This document shows, piece by piece, positions 49,999-60,100 of a DNA stretch of 64,000 bases; the first letter of the stretch is position 1, and the number at the start of each line of letters is the position of its first letter. The position numbers and the translations under genes were made by a program. The DNA lies in assembly GCA_947444305.1 (NCBI GenBank), contig CANEZP010000008.1:1-64000 (forward strand). The letters are read 5' to 3'. The notes under the pieces are model-generated. The model had not been told where the DNA came from and ran no database searches. It worked only from the letters and a program-made list of their open reading frames with translations. The stretch is from Pseudobdellovibrionaceae bacterium (GTDB lineage Bacteria; Bdellovibrionota; Bdellovibrionia; Bdellovibrionales; UBA1609).

Positions 49999-51570
49999 TT
50001 ACCTTGCGTGTTCGACGATGCGAGTTTCACGAACGACCGCCACGCGCACTTGGCCCGTGTACGACAACTCGCGTTCGATCTTGCGGGCGATATCGCGCGA
50101 AAGCATCGAAGCTTGGTCGTCGGTCACGCGGCCGCTGTCGACGATCACGCGGATATCTTTACCCGATTGAATCGCGTACGAGCGGGCCACGCCGTCGAAC
50201 GAGTTCGCGACGCTTTCCAAATCCGACAAACGTTTGATGAACGTATCGAGGTTCGCGCGGCGGGCACCGGGCCGTGAGCGCGCCAAGTTGTACGCCGACT
50301 GCACGATGTGCGCGAGCGTCGTCTCGAGTTTGACTTCGTCGGTGTGCGCGCGGACGGCGTGGACGATGTCGTCTTTCTCGCCGTTCTTTTTCAAGAATTC
50401 GGCACCGGCCTGCGAGTAAGAACCTTCGTAAGTATGATCGAGTCCCCGGCCGATCGCGTGCAGCAAAGCCGCGCGACGGGCCAGCTTCTCGTCGGCGCCG
50501 AGTTCGACGGCGATGAGGCCGGCGAGTGACGAAACCTCTTGCGAATAGGCCAGCATATTCTGCCCTTCACCCTGGCGGAAACGTAGGCCGCCTAAGATCT
50601 TGATGACGTTCGGGTTCACGTTGTGAACACCGAGCTCGAAGCAGACTTTTTCGCCGTCTTCGCGCATGAGGTTGAAGATTTCGCTCTTCACTTTTTCGAC
50701 GACTTCTTCGATGCGGGCGGGATGCACGCGGCCGTCTTCCATTAAACGTTCTAAAGCTTTGCGCGCAATCTCGCGCCGTACGGGATCGAACGACGAGATG
50801 ATGACCGTCTCGGGTGTTTCGTCGATGATCAAATCCACTCCGCAAGCGGCTTCGAGCGCGCGGATGTTGCGGCCTTCACGGCCGATGATTTTACCCTTCA
50901 TCTCTTCGCCGGTCAGCGGGATGGAGGAGACGGTACGTTCGGTCGCGACTTCGGAAGCGTAGCGGGCCACGGCGGTCGCTAAGATCCGACGCGCGCGTTT
51001 CGAAGCTTCGGCCACGGTTTCTTCTTCGATCTGGGCGATGCGCGAAGCCATCTCTTTTTGCGCGTCTTCGGTCAGGGTGCCGAGCAATTCATCTTTAGCT
51101 TGTTGCGCGGTCATGTTGGCGACCGACTGCAGTTTCAACTCGAGCTCGCTAATCGCCTGGTGAGATTTTTGTTCCATCTCGCCCAAACGTTTTTCGGAGA
51201 CGGTCATGCGCTCGCCCTGCTCTTCGAGCTCGCGGGTCTTGGCGGCCAGTTGATCTTCTTTGCGTTTGGCGTCGCGTTCGATTTTGGCTTCACGTTCTTT
51301 AAGTTGCTGTTCGGTGGCGGTGACCCGCTGCTTTTCTTTGCGGATCTCGACTTCGACGTTCTTGCGGGCGCGGATTTCAAAATCTTTCGCGCGTTGGTTA
51401 GCGTCGCGCTCGATCTTGGCTACCTGACCTTTCGCGCGCTGGATGATCTTGTCGGCTTCTTTCTCGGCCGATAGCATTTGTTTTTGTCCGGTCAGTTTCA
51501 GGATCGTGTAGAGGCCAAAGGCCCCGACGCTGATCCCGCCTAATAATGCGACGACAGACGTAATGTCCAT
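49999..51570 (-). CDS. rny: RNase Y homologue with degenerate HD active site
   Basis: A 523-aa protein from ATG 51570, with AAGGAG upstream. Family layout is complete: N-terminal membrane helix (about 5-26), long coiled coil (about 33-190), KH domain (MKGKIIGREGRNIRALEAACGV split at 224-245), then the HD region. However the metal-binding residues are changed. The HD dyad is His371-Ala372 (LLHAIGRG instead of LLHDIGK). The first His is Tyr342 (LAYSQEV), the HH pair is Ala408-His409, and the last Asp is Tyr427 (VQSAYNLA). It is therefore predicted to be non-catalytic, perhaps a membrane RNA-binding scaffold. It sits in the zapA-5-FCL-rny-tyrS run. Confidence 0.93.
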   Translation of the reverse strand: MDITSVVALLGGISVGAFGLYTILKLTGQKQMLSAEKEADKIIQRAKGQVAKIERDANQRAKDFEIRARKNVEVEIRKEKQRVTATEQQLKEREAKIERDAKRKEDQLAAKTRELEEQGERMTVSEKRLGEMEQKSHQAISELELKLQSVANMTAQQAKDELLGTLTEDAQKEMASRIAQIEEETVAEASKRARRILATAVARYASEVATERTVSSIPLTGEEMKGKIIGREGRNIRALEAACGVDLIIDETPETVIISSFDPVRREIARKALERLMEDGRVHPARIEEVVEKVKSEIFNLMREDGEKVCFELGVHNVNPNVIKILGGLRFRQGEGQNMLAYSQEVSSLAGLIAVELGADEKLARRAALLHAIGRGLDHTYEGSYSQAGAEFLKKNGEKDDIVHAVRAHTDEVKLETTLAHIVQSAYNLARSRPGARRANLDTFIKRLSDLESVANSFDGVARSYAIQSGKDIRVIVDSGRVTDDQASMLSRDIARKIERELSYTGQVRVAVVRETRIVEHAR

Positions 51571-51572
51571 GT

Positions 51573-52154
51573 CTAGTTGCTCCTTCGTAGTGTGCGCAGA
51601 ATCATCTTTTCGGTGACGATCCAATCCATCGGTTGATCCCAGGTGTCTGCATTGAGCCGGGCCGTTGAAACTTGGACCTGATAAACCACGGCGGCGCGCT
51701 GGGCTAACCGGGTGGCGGAGAAGAAACGGTCGTAAAATCCTTTGCCCATCCCGAGGCGGGTGCCCCGGGTGTCAACCGCGAGCGCGGGACAGAAAACGAG
51801 CATCGGCTTATCTAAATCGAGGGGGTCGGCGTGCGCGGGGTCAGGCTCTTCGATGCCGAAGGCGCCGGTTTTGAACGGCCCACGCGGGCGGTAGAAACGA
51901 AGATTGTCGCCGTCGAGTCGCGGGTAAAAAAAACGGCGTTCGGGCGTAAGGGCAAACTGCGTTTCGTCGGGCATGGGTCGGTACAAGCAAACCTGGAGCC
52001 CGTCTTCGTCGAGGTCGCCGATCAATCTTTGGATATGGGTTTCGAGATCGGCACGCACGACGTGAGCGAAGTGCGCCGTAAATTCGGCACGAACTTTTTT
52101 AAATTGAGAACGCAGCGACGGCTTGTCGCCGGCCGCGTGTCCAACAATATCCAC
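51573..52154 (-). CDS. 5-formyltetrahydrofolate cyclo-ligase
   Basis: A 193-aa enzyme converting 5-formyl-THF to 5,10-methenyl-THF with ATP. The signature VFCPALAVDTRGTRLGMGKG followed by FYDRFF contains the nucleotide and folate-binding residues. The N-terminal basic region (SLRSQFKKVRAEF) matches the family. GTG is the apparent start and has no clear Shine-Dalgarno sequence. Its position next to zapA, as in many proteobacteria, supports the assignment. Only 49 bp separate the two genes, too short for the 6S RNA found there in enterobacteria. Confidence 0.93.
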   Translation of the reverse strand: MDIVGHAAGDKPSLRSQFKKVRAEFTAHFAHVVRADLETHIQRLIGDLDEDGLQVCLYRPMPDETQFALTPERRFFYPRLDGDNLRFYRPRGPFKTGAFGIEEPDPAHADPLDLDKPMLVFCPALAVDTRGTRLGMGKGFYDRFFSATRLAQRAAVVYQVQVSTARLNADTWDQPMDWIVTEKMILRTLRRSN

Positions 52155-52203
52155 AACAACTCACAATCAATGAAAGAATATCGATTTCGAGCGGAACGAA
52201 GTC

Positions 52204-52539
52204 CTACTGATCGATCGTGAGTCGGGTTAACGGCGAAGCGTCTAACTCGGAGAGGATGCCTTTAGCTTTGGTTTCAAGACTGTCGAGCCGGCCCCTGACC
52301 GCGCGTTTGAGGAAGACTAAGTCTTCCGCCACGTGGAGGGTTGCGAGCAACAATGCTTTCTGAAATGAAATATTAGGATTTGCGGACATGGCCTCTTTGA
52401 CCTTGCCGTCGACCATATCAATCAGTTCTTGAACCGTTTGCGTGTCATGAGAAGACTTGAGGCGGAGCGGAAGCCCGGCCACTTGCACATCGTAGGTCTC
52501 GCCGTTGTCTTTTTGGCTTAGATCGGATTGCAAATTCAT
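52204..52539 (-). CDS. zapA: Cell-division protein ZapA
   Basis: A 111-aa cytosolic protein that bundles FtsZ filaments at the division site. The N-terminal domain has the family pattern VQVAGLPLRLKSSHDTQTVQ and LIDMVDGKVKEAMS. The C-terminal coiled-coil helix includes ISFQKALLLATLHVAEDLVF. It is the first gene of the run zapA-5-FCL-rny-tyrS-ferredoxin. The preceding ~150 bp should hold the promoter. Confidence 0.92.
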   Translation of the reverse strand: MNLQSDLSQKDNGETYDVQVAGLPLRLKSSHDTQTVQELIDMVDGKVKEAMSANPNISFQKALLLATLHVAEDLVFLKRAVRGRLDSLETKAKGILSELDASPLTRLTIDQ

Positions 52540-52692
52540 AATCCCCGCAGCTGTAATCAGATAAAAATTTTGGCACCAGTCTCATGAGTAGAACCTTCAA
52601 AGGATCAACCCGGACTCACCCGAAAATCATATGTATCTTTTGCCCGAAAAGGTAGCAGTTCTATGATCTTGCTGCACTGCTCTTAATCAAGA

Positions 52693-54330
52693 TCATTCGC
52701 GTCGCGGCAAGATCCCGTAGGGGTCCGCATTCTTCAACAATCCGTACACGTGATTCGACAGGAGACCCACGATCCGCCGGTATTCGCCAAGCACGTCGAG
52801 ATGGATCGAAGACGTGCGAATGCTTTCGGGCGTGCCCTTAACAAGGCGGGTCACGTGGTTCTCACGCATCTTTTGCTCGAGCTTGCGGATGTTGCGCTTG
52901 TGGAAAATGACCTTCGCCGCGAGGTCTTTGTCCTGCGTTTGGTAACACGCGATCGCCATGTGCGCGATCTGCGCCACCGCGTTCGAAATCTCGACCAAGT
53001 CTTTCCACCCGTCATCCGAGAAGTCGACCTTGAGCAAATGCTTTTTCTGGGCGAGTTCGAGCAATTGGTTGTCGACCACGTCGGCCGCCGCTTCGAGATC
53101 CGTCACCCAGTACATGAGGTTCAGCATCTGGTTGCGCAGATTCTCGTCGGCTTTCTCAATTTGTTGGGCGAGGTAGAGATTGAGTTCGCGGGCCAGCAAG
53201 TCGGCGTTGTCATCACGACGCCGGATCGATTCGATGAGCTCGGGATCTTCGCGGCGGAACAGCGTAAGCGAATCTTCGATCATCGACGTGACGATGTCGG
53301 ACATGCGGAAGGCCTCGCGCTCGGCGTGGGCCATCGTGACGGAGGGTGATTCCCAATCGCTTTTCTTGAGATAGCGCACGGAGAACTGCACTTCGTCGTG
53401 ATGAGGGGGGAAGAGTTTCTCAACGAAGTCGGCGCCCTTTTTCACGAACGGTAGGAAGACGAGCGCCGCGACCAAATTGTAGGCCGTGTTAATGTTGGCG
53501 ATGTCGCGCTCGACCACGCCGGTCGAAAACAGTTCGGCGATTTGGGAAGCGAACGGGAAAAATAAAATGACCGATGCGATTTTGTAGAGCGAGTGGGCCC
53601 ACGCCACTTGCCGGCCGACGTAGTTTCCGCCCGCCGCCGCGATCAAAGCCGTGGCCGTCGTGCCGATGTTCGCACCGAAGATCCAGTACACGCAATCGGC
53701 CAGCGTGATCTGCCCGTGCGCCGTTAAGGTCATGCCGAGCAGGATCGTGACCGCGCTACTCGCGACCACCGCCGTAAAGAACGCGGCGAGCATCACCGAT
53801 GCCCACGGATTTTCCTTTAGGGTTTGTACGAGTTGTTGAAACTGATCCATGCTGCCCAGGCCTTCGGTGCCGATGCGAATCACTTCGAGACCGAAGAACA
53901 GCATCCCGAAACCCATCATCGCCGCCGCGAAAGTTTTGAGCGTGCGCCGGCGCGTAAGATAATTGACGAAGAAGAAAACGGCGAACACCGGCAATCCGAA
54001 TTTCGCGATGTCGAAGCTTAGGATCTGAACCGTGATCGTGCTGCCGAGGGCCGTGCCCAAGATAACGCTCATGACTTGGCTCAGGGAAATCATGCCCGCG
54101 CTGCCGAGGCCCACCAACATCGAAGTCACCGCGCCGGAGCTTTGGAGGATCATCGTAAGCCCGATGCCGAGAAAAACCCCGTAGATGGGTTTTTTCGCCA
54201 TGAAGGTTACGATGTCGCGGATGCGATCGCTCGCCAATTTTTGAAGGTTTTCGCTCGCGATGTTCATGCCGAGCATAAAGATCGCAACGCCACCGAGGGT
54301 CATAATCAATGCGGAATGTGTGCCTGCCAT
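52693..54330 (-). CDS. Na+/phosphate cotransporter-type membrane protein with PhoU-like domain
   Basis: A 545-aa inner-membrane protein. The two inverted Na_Pi_cotrans repeats carry the QSS motif (TMILQSSGAVTSMLVGLGSA) and GANIGTTATALIAAA. The final ~200 residues are a helical PhoU-like cytosolic domain (SDIVTSMIEDSLTLFRRED, DLEAAADVVDNQLLELAQKK). Such proteins are associated with phosphate import or efflux regulation. The gene follows ftsY by 43 bp and may share its transcript. A 7-bp inverted repeat follows its stop, without a T-run. Confidence 0.92.
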   Translation of the reverse strand: MAGTHSALIMTLGGVAIFMLGMNIASENLQKLASDRIRDIVTFMAKKPIYGVFLGIGLTMILQSSGAVTSMLVGLGSAGMISLSQVMSVILGTALGSTITVQILSFDIAKFGLPVFAVFFFVNYLTRRRTLKTFAAAMMGFGMLFFGLEVIRIGTEGLGSMDQFQQLVQTLKENPWASVMLAAFFTAVVASSAVTILLGMTLTAHGQITLADCVYWIFGANIGTTATALIAAAGGNYVGRQVAWAHSLYKIASVILFFPFASQIAELFSTGVVERDIANINTAYNLVAALVFLPFVKKGADFVEKLFPPHHDEVQFSVRYLKKSDWESPSVTMAHAEREAFRMSDIVTSMIEDSLTLFRREDPELIESIRRRDDNADLLARELNLYLAQQIEKADENLRNQMLNLMYWVTDLEAAADVVDNQLLELAQKKHLLKVDFSDDGWKDLVEISNAVAQIAHMAIACYQTQDKDLAAKVIFHKRNIRKLEQKMRENHVTRLVKGTPESIRTSSIHLDVLGEYRRIVGLLSNHVYGLLKNADPYGILPRRE

Positions 54331-54373
54331 GTGTTTATCTCAACGCATAACCCACAAGAAATCAACGTCGCGA

Positions 54374-55582
54374 TCAGGGAGCGCTTTCGAACAGCGCTTC
54401 CGTATACTCCGTCGGGTTGAAGCCCGTCAGCGCGTCCATGGATTCACCCACGCCGAGGAACACGGTCGGGATTTGCAAAGTCGAGGCGAGGCCGAGCACG
54501 ATCCCGCCCTTCGCCGTTCCGTCCATCTTCGTAAAGATCGCGCCACTCAGTTTGAGGACCTCGTTGAACTTCTGCGCCTGAACGAGTGCGTTCTGCCCGG
54601 AGTTCGCATCGAGGACGATCAAGGTTTCGTGCGGAGCTTCGGGATCCAGCTTTTGGATGACCCGCTTAACCTTCTTTAACTCTTCCATCAGGTTGTCTTG
54701 CGTGTGCAAGCGGCCGGCGGTGTCGATCAAAACGAGGTCGTAACCGCGGGCTTTCGCCATTTGTACGGCATCGAAAGCGACGGCACCGGGATCCTTCACA
54801 CCTTCGGGCGCGAAAATTTCAACTTGCGCGCGCTCGCTCCAGACTTTGAGTTGAGATTGCGCGGCCGCGCGGAACGTATCGCCCGCGGCGACCATGACCT
54901 TCGCGCCCTTCGAGGCCGCGAGATGCGCGAGCTTGCCGATCGTCGTCGTTTTACCGACGCCGTTCACGCCCACGATCATCCACACTTGCGGCCTGACGCG
55001 CGTATCGAAGTTTTCGAACGGGGTTACGCCCATCTTCGGCACGCCGGCTAAGATCGTGCCGACTTCAGACTTCAGAGATTCTTTTACGGTCGCGAGCGAC
55101 TTCTTGTCGTGTCGCGAAAGCGAGCTTTCGACCGAATCGAGTAAGCGCGTGACCGTTAAGGGCCCAAGATCACTGGTGTACAAAATCTCTTCGAGCATTT
55201 CGATTTGATCGCTATCGATCGTGCCCGTGATGCTCTTCTGGATTTTGCCCCAGAAACTTTCACGCGTGCCACGCAAAGTGTTGTTGAGCGAAGGCTTGAG
55301 AAAAACTTCGGGCGCGGGCGGTTGCGGTACGGGCGGTTCGGGTTTTTCGGGAGCCAGGGGCGGTACGGTTTTGAGCGCCGGCTTCGGCCGCCCGTCAGGT
55401 TGTTCAAGGCCTCGCTCCGCCGCTTGTTCCGCCGTCGAATCCGCCGGTAACTTTTGCGCGGAAGAGGCCGAGCCTTTGCGGCCCCCGACGAAATAGTAAG
55501 CGCTCGTACCGAGCGCGCCCAGCGCGGCGGCCGCGGCACCGGCCAACAAAACAGGATCTAAATTAAGCAGTTCTAAAATCAT
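54374..55582 (-). CDS. ftsY: Signal recognition particle receptor FtsY
   Basis: A 402-aa SRP receptor GTPase delivering ribosomes to the Sec translocon. It differs from E. coli in having an N-terminal membrane helix (about 12-32, VLLAGAAAAALGALGTSAYY), then a charged Pro-rich linker. The NG domain follows: P-loop VGVNGVGKTTTIGKLAH, DTAGRLHTQDNLMEELKK, FTKMDGTAKGG and the final GVGESMDALTGFNPTEYTEA. All GTPase motifs are intact. It is divergent from the nucleosidase-like gene. Confidence 0.96.
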   Translation of the reverse strand: MILELLNLDPVLLAGAAAAALGALGTSAYYFVGGRKGSASSAQKLPADSTAEQAAERGLEQPDGRPKPALKTVPPLAPEKPEPPVPQPPAPEVFLKPSLNNTLRGTRESFWGKIQKSITGTIDSDQIEMLEEILYTSDLGPLTVTRLLDSVESSLSRHDKKSLATVKESLKSEVGTILAGVPKMGVTPFENFDTRVRPQVWMIVGVNGVGKTTTIGKLAHLAASKGAKVMVAAGDTFRAAAQSQLKVWSERAQVEIFAPEGVKDPGAVAFDAVQMAKARGYDLVLIDTAGRLHTQDNLMEELKKVKRVIQKLDPEAPHETLIVLDANSGQNALVQAQKFNEVLKLSGAIFTKMDGTAKGGIVLGLASTLQIPTVFLGVGESMDALTGFNPTEYTEALFESAP

Positions 55583-55662
55583 GTCCTCGCTTTAACGAGT
55601 TGACGCGCACGGGTCAAGTGAAGGGTCGTTGAAGTTGGCGCGGGCCGTGCTAAATCAGCGCG

Positions 55663-56337
55663 ATGATCTTGGTCCTCACTCCCCTAGCCTTCGAGAACGA
55701 AGCCTTGCGCGCTTTCCTAAGCGGGCCCGGCACCGTGACCGACATCAACCGAGTAAAGGTTCACAGTTTTTTGAGCGGCGAAGTCCATCTCGCAACGGGT
55801 GGTCACGGCAAAGTGCAATTCGCACTCACGACGCAAATGTTGATCCGCGAGCTATCGCCGGCGCTTGTAATCTGCGCGGGCGCATGCGGGGCGCTCACTA
55901 AAGACTTGGCGATTTTGGACGTCATCGCGGCCGAGCAAACGATCGAACATGATTTCAACCTGCGCTTCATCAAACGCCCGTTGCCGGCCTTCGCCGGGCA
56001 CGCCGGTTCACTCGCCGCGCTCTCGCAATTGACAACGGCACCCGCCGGGCCGGAGTTTAATTTCCGCACCGGTGTGATCGCCAGCGGTGACGAAGACATC
56101 CTCGATGCGAAACGCGCACGCGAAATTCACGAACTGACCGGCGCCATTGCGGTCGCTTGGGAAGGTGCGGGCGGCGCGCGCGCCGCGGCCTTTTGCAAAA
56201 CACCATTCCTCGAACTCCGCGTCGTTACCGACTTCGCCGACGGCTCGGCCCCGCAAGACTTTCGCAAGAACGTCACCTCAGGAATGCGCAACCTCGCCGC
56301 GATCATTTCGACCCTCCCCCCTCGAAACCGCGGTTAA
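55663..56337 (+). CDS. Nucleoside phosphorylase-superfamily protein (MTA/SAH nucleosidase or futalosine hydrolase-like)
   Basis: A 224-aa cytosolic protein with the phosphorylase/nucleosidase fold: ILVLTPLAFENEALRAFL at the N-terminus, LATGGHGKVQFALTTQML, VICAGACGALTKDLAILDV and the C-terminal LELRVVTDFADGSAPQDF holding the catalytic Asp. The central AVAWEGAGGARAAAF stands where nucleosidases have a substrate-binding Met-Glu. TAAATC lies six bases before the ATG, so it may also be leaderless. It would split the glycosidic bond of a nucleoside; the exact substrate is open. Confidence 0.86.
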   Translation: MILVLTPLAFENEALRAFLSGPGTVTDINRVKVHSFLSGEVHLATGGHGKVQFALTTQMLIRELSPALVICAGACGALTKDLAILDVIAAEQTIEHDFNLRFIKRPLPAFAGHAGSLAALSQLTTAPAGPEFNFRTGVIASGDEDILDAKRAREIHELTGAIAVAWEGAGGARAAAFCKTPFLELRVVTDFADGSAPQDFRKNVTSGMRNLAAIISTLPPRNRG

Positions 56338-56450
56338 GACAGAATTAAATCCTCATCACAAGTGTTTACCACGCGACGGCGCGGAGGCAGTGTCTGCACC
56401 ATCGCCGGGTGCACGTGCAGTCCCGCGGCAACACCTAACGGGAGAATCTA

Positions 56451-57008
56451 GTGCGCGCCATCGTGAGTATCTTATTCGTGAGTATCTTATTCATGTTTAC
56501 CTTAATGTCTTCTCTACCCGCGGTTGCCGACGACGCCGTCGCCGCCGACGAAAGCGTGACCAACCAGGACCCACCGGACCGGGGCTACGAACTCGAGCTT
56601 ACGCCGAACGGCAGTTATTCCAGTTGGAACGGACTGAGTCTCGGAGCTGATCTTAGCTTTCGCTTGAAGGTCGATGACCATTGGCAATGGGAAGTCTCGG
56701 CCGGCCACAAGATTCAAAAATACGGAAATGAAAGCAGAGTCGGTACGGGCGCCGTTTACAACTTCTCTGAAGATTGGAGCCGGTCGTTTTTCGTCGGCGC
56801 GGGGCTTGGATTCGGCAATGGCTACGGATTGAACGATCACTACGGGATCGCGAACGATAAACTTTTCGGATACGTCAAAGTAGCTAAGCGATTCGCCCTC
56901 AATCGATCCGGCACCATAACCTGGAATCCCAGCGTATCGGTCGTTAACGACGGAACCGCGGCCTCAGCATTATTAATTAATCCACTGAGTATTGGATGGA
57001 GTTTTTAA
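56451..57008 (+). CDS. Small outer-membrane barrel-like protein with duplicated signal-peptide segment
   Basis: A 185-aa protein starting at GTG 56451 with GGGAG upstream. The signal sequence contains a perfect tandem repeat (two copies of a 15-bp unit) coding for VSILF twice, followed by MFTLMSSLPAVA. The mature part has alternating strands rich in Trp, Tyr and Gly (WNGLSLGADLSFRLKVDDHW, FFVGAGLGFGNGYGLNDHY) and ends IGWSF, typical of a small beta-barrel. No specific family is recognised. Confidence 0.82.
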   Translation: MRAIVSILFVSILFMFTLMSSLPAVADDAVAADESVTNQDPPDRGYELELTPNGSYSSWNGLSLGADLSFRLKVDDHWQWEVSAGHKIQKYGNESRVGTGAVYNFSEDWSRSFFVGAGLGFGNGYGLNDHYGIANDKLFGYVKVAKRFALNRSGTITWNPSVSVVNDGTAASALLINPLSIGWSF

Positions 57009-57042
57009 AAGAAATTTTTTGCCACGGAAGGCGATGGTTAGA

Positions 57043-57120
57043 CCGGAGTGATTCGACTCCGGCTGCTTACGGCGGTAAGCCTCGCCGGCGGCAACGGAAC
57101 GCCGCCGGCCCACCGGCCGG
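57043..57120. other. Cluster of four adjacent or overlapping hairpins
   Basis: Perfect stems: CCGGAGT/ACTCCGG (57043-57062), GCTTAC/GTAAGC (57065-57080), GCCGGCGGC/GCCGCCGGC (57084-57109) and CCGGCC/GGCCGG (57105-57120). The last two overlap and are mutually exclusive. It lies between convergent genes (barrel protein and smc). No T-run is adjacent. It may end transcripts from both sides by structure or be a REP-like cluster. Confidence 0.7.
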
Positions 57121-57164
57121 GATTTAGGCGACCGATATTCAAGATATTCAAACGGCCCTATTAT

Positions 57165-60100
57165 TTAAGCGACGACGACTTTCTCGGCTTCGGTCAGGCT
57201 GACGCTGACCATTTTCGAAACGCCTTTTTCTTCCATGGTGACGCCGTAAAGTGTGTTGTTCACTTTCATCGTATGTTTGTTGTGCGTGACGATGATAATC
57301 TGCGAGCGTTTGGCCATCTCTTTAACGAGATCATTGAAGCGGAAGACGTTGGCGTCATCCAGCGGAGCATCAACCTCATCCAACAGACAGAACGGCGACG
57401 GTTTCACGAGGAAGATCGAGAAAATGAGCGAAACGGCGGTCAGGGCTTTTTCACCACCCGAGAGCAACGTCACGTTCTGCATTTTCTTACCCGGGGGCCG
57501 GGAAACGATGTCGATCCCCATCTCGCCGTTTTCGGGATCTTCGACCAGGATCAGCCGCGCTTCGCCGCCGCCGAACAGAACCGGGAACACTTTGGTGAAG
57601 CGTTCGTTGACCTGCTCGAAGGTTTCTTTGAAGCGGCGTGAACAGATACGGTTGATGCGGTCGATAACCTTTTTCAACTGCTCTTTGGCTTCGATCAAAT
57701 CTTTGTACTGCTGATCTAAGAAGTCGTGGCGGCCTTTGAGGTCATTGTACTCTTCGATCGAAGACAAATTCACTTCGCCGATTTTGTTGAGCTTTGACTT
57801 CAAGTCGTTCACTTCGGATTCCATCGAAGCGAGATTGATCTCGACTTCGGCGTAGTTCGCGGCGATCTCAGACAACTGCAGCATGTAGCGTTCGTTGATC
57901 TGGTCGATCAAGTACTGCTCTTTCATGCGCACTTGTTCCAAACGCAATTGCGCTTCGTTCATCCGCGACTGGAGCTTGTTGTAGTTTTGGTGCGTTTCGT
58001 TCATCTCGGTTTCGCTCGCGCGAACCTTAGCGTGGAGCTGTTCGTAGACGTCGCGCAACTCGCCGAGCTGTTCGGCAAAAGCCTTTGTGCTGATGATCGA
58101 GTTTTCGAGCTCGATCTTACGTTGCTCTACCAAAACTTGGTTGATGCTGAGGGATTCGGTGCTGCGGTTCGATTCGGTGGCCATCTGTTCGACCTGGCCG
58201 TTGATGTCGTTGAGCGAACGCATCAGCATATCGAAGCGCTGGCGCGCCGACTCGACGTCTTTGCGGGTAGAAGCCGCTTCGACCTGGAGGCCGGTCACGA
58301 GCTTTTGTAACTCATCGACGCCCGCGCGCGAGGCCGTGTATTCTTTGTCGAGAGATTCGACCGAGCTTTCGAGAATAATCCGTCGTTCACGAACGTCGGT
58401 GAGCCTTTCGCTAATCTCTTCGACCTCACCGTTAAGGCGCGAGACGTTGGCGTCTTCGCGATTCACTTCATTTTGCTGGCGCTGAACGGCGACCGTGGAA
58501 TTTTGCAATTCATTCTCGGCGCGTTCGAGATCCTTGCGAAGCTCGGCAACCAACACTTCTTTCTCGACGTGGCGTTTGCGGGAAGCTTCGAGTTCTTCAC
58601 CGACTTGCTTCTCTTTAGCTTCTAATTTTTCGAGCGACATTTTGGCCAACGCCAATTTGCCGGCCCATTCTTCGCGTTGCTGCGAAAGCTCTTTGATTTC
58701 GCGGCGACGCTGCAAAAGACCGGAATCGGCGCCTTCGGAGTTACCGCCCGTCAAGACGCCGTCATCCGACAAGCAATCGCCGTCGATCGTGACGAACCTG
58801 CGATTCGGAAAGTTAGGACGCAAAGACAATGCGGTACGAATCGAATCGACCACGACGACGTTGTCGAAAAACGGCTGGACGGTATCGCGGCGATCTTCGG
58901 GAATTTGGACGACGTCACCGAGCAGGGTATCAACCCCGGGCAACATCTTAAGTTCCGTATTCTGACCTTGCGAAGCGCCGGTGACCCAGTCGCCGGCGAC
59001 GAAGCTCGAACGGCCTTTGGTGTTGTTCTTCAAATAGTTAAGTGCGTTTAAAGCATTCTCGCCCGAATCGGAAACGAGCAATTGCAGGCGTGCACCCAAC
59101 GCGGCTTCCATGGCGAGTTCGTACTTCTCGGGCACTTCGACAATTTCGGCGACCGGCCGCATTTCCACACGCTCGCTCACCGAACCGTCGGCGTGCGACT
59201 CTTTCGAGCGCTGCCACATCATCACTTGCTTCACGCCTTCTTCGAAGCCTTCGAAGTTGGCCTGCAAGTTTTCGAGCCCGTACAACCGGCTGGCGACCTG
59301 ATTCAAGTTGTCTTTGAACTCGGTGACTTCGTTGTTTTTCTCGGAAACTTGGCGCTGCAAAATAGCGAAGTTCTCTTGGAAGTTTTCGACGTCCTTCATG
59401 ATGTCGAGCTGCATCTGACGCTCGCCCTCGAGGCGGCGGAACATCTCATTGCGGCGGGCTTCGAACTGAACTTTTTGTTCGTTCAATTCAATTTCGACTT
59501 CGCGCAGAGTTTCGAGGCGTTCCGTCTGCTCTTTTACTTTTTCGTTCAGGGATTGAAAACGTGCATCGAGGTGCGTTTCACTTTGCGAAACGGTCAACAT
59601 CTCGCGGCGCTCGGTCGTTAACTGCTGATCGACCTGGGTGATGCGGGACTGAATGGCGGAGAGTTCGGCCGCTTTGGTTTGGTACTGCTGCCCGACTTCC
59701 TCGGCCCTTGCCGTGGAAGCGCCGAGGCCTTCTTCGATCGTTTTGATTTCGTTTTCGAGCGCGATCTTACGGGCCTGCGACTGCTCGAGCATCGAACCGG
59801 TCATTTCTTTGTTCCGGCGCGCCTGCTCGATTTCGAAATTCAATTCGCGAATTTGAAATTCAAGGGTCTGCGTTTCGTTCTGCGATTTTTGATGTTCGTC
59901 TTGCAGGCCTTCGACCATCTTCTCTTGCTCAAGGGCATTGAGACGAAGGGCCGCGAGGTCGGATTCCATTTGCGAAACTTTGCCGCCCCAGCCGGCTTCT
60001 TGCTCGCGCGCGGTCTCGACTTCGTTGCGTAGGTTTTCGCTCTCGACGTGCAGGGCCAGGTAGCTTTTCGACGAGACGGTGATTTCTTTTTCTTGCAGGT

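Noticed and set aside
52155-52203. 6S RNA between zapA and the 5-FCL gene
   Set aside because: The gap is only 49 bp, too short for the ~180-nt RNA seen there in other bacteria.
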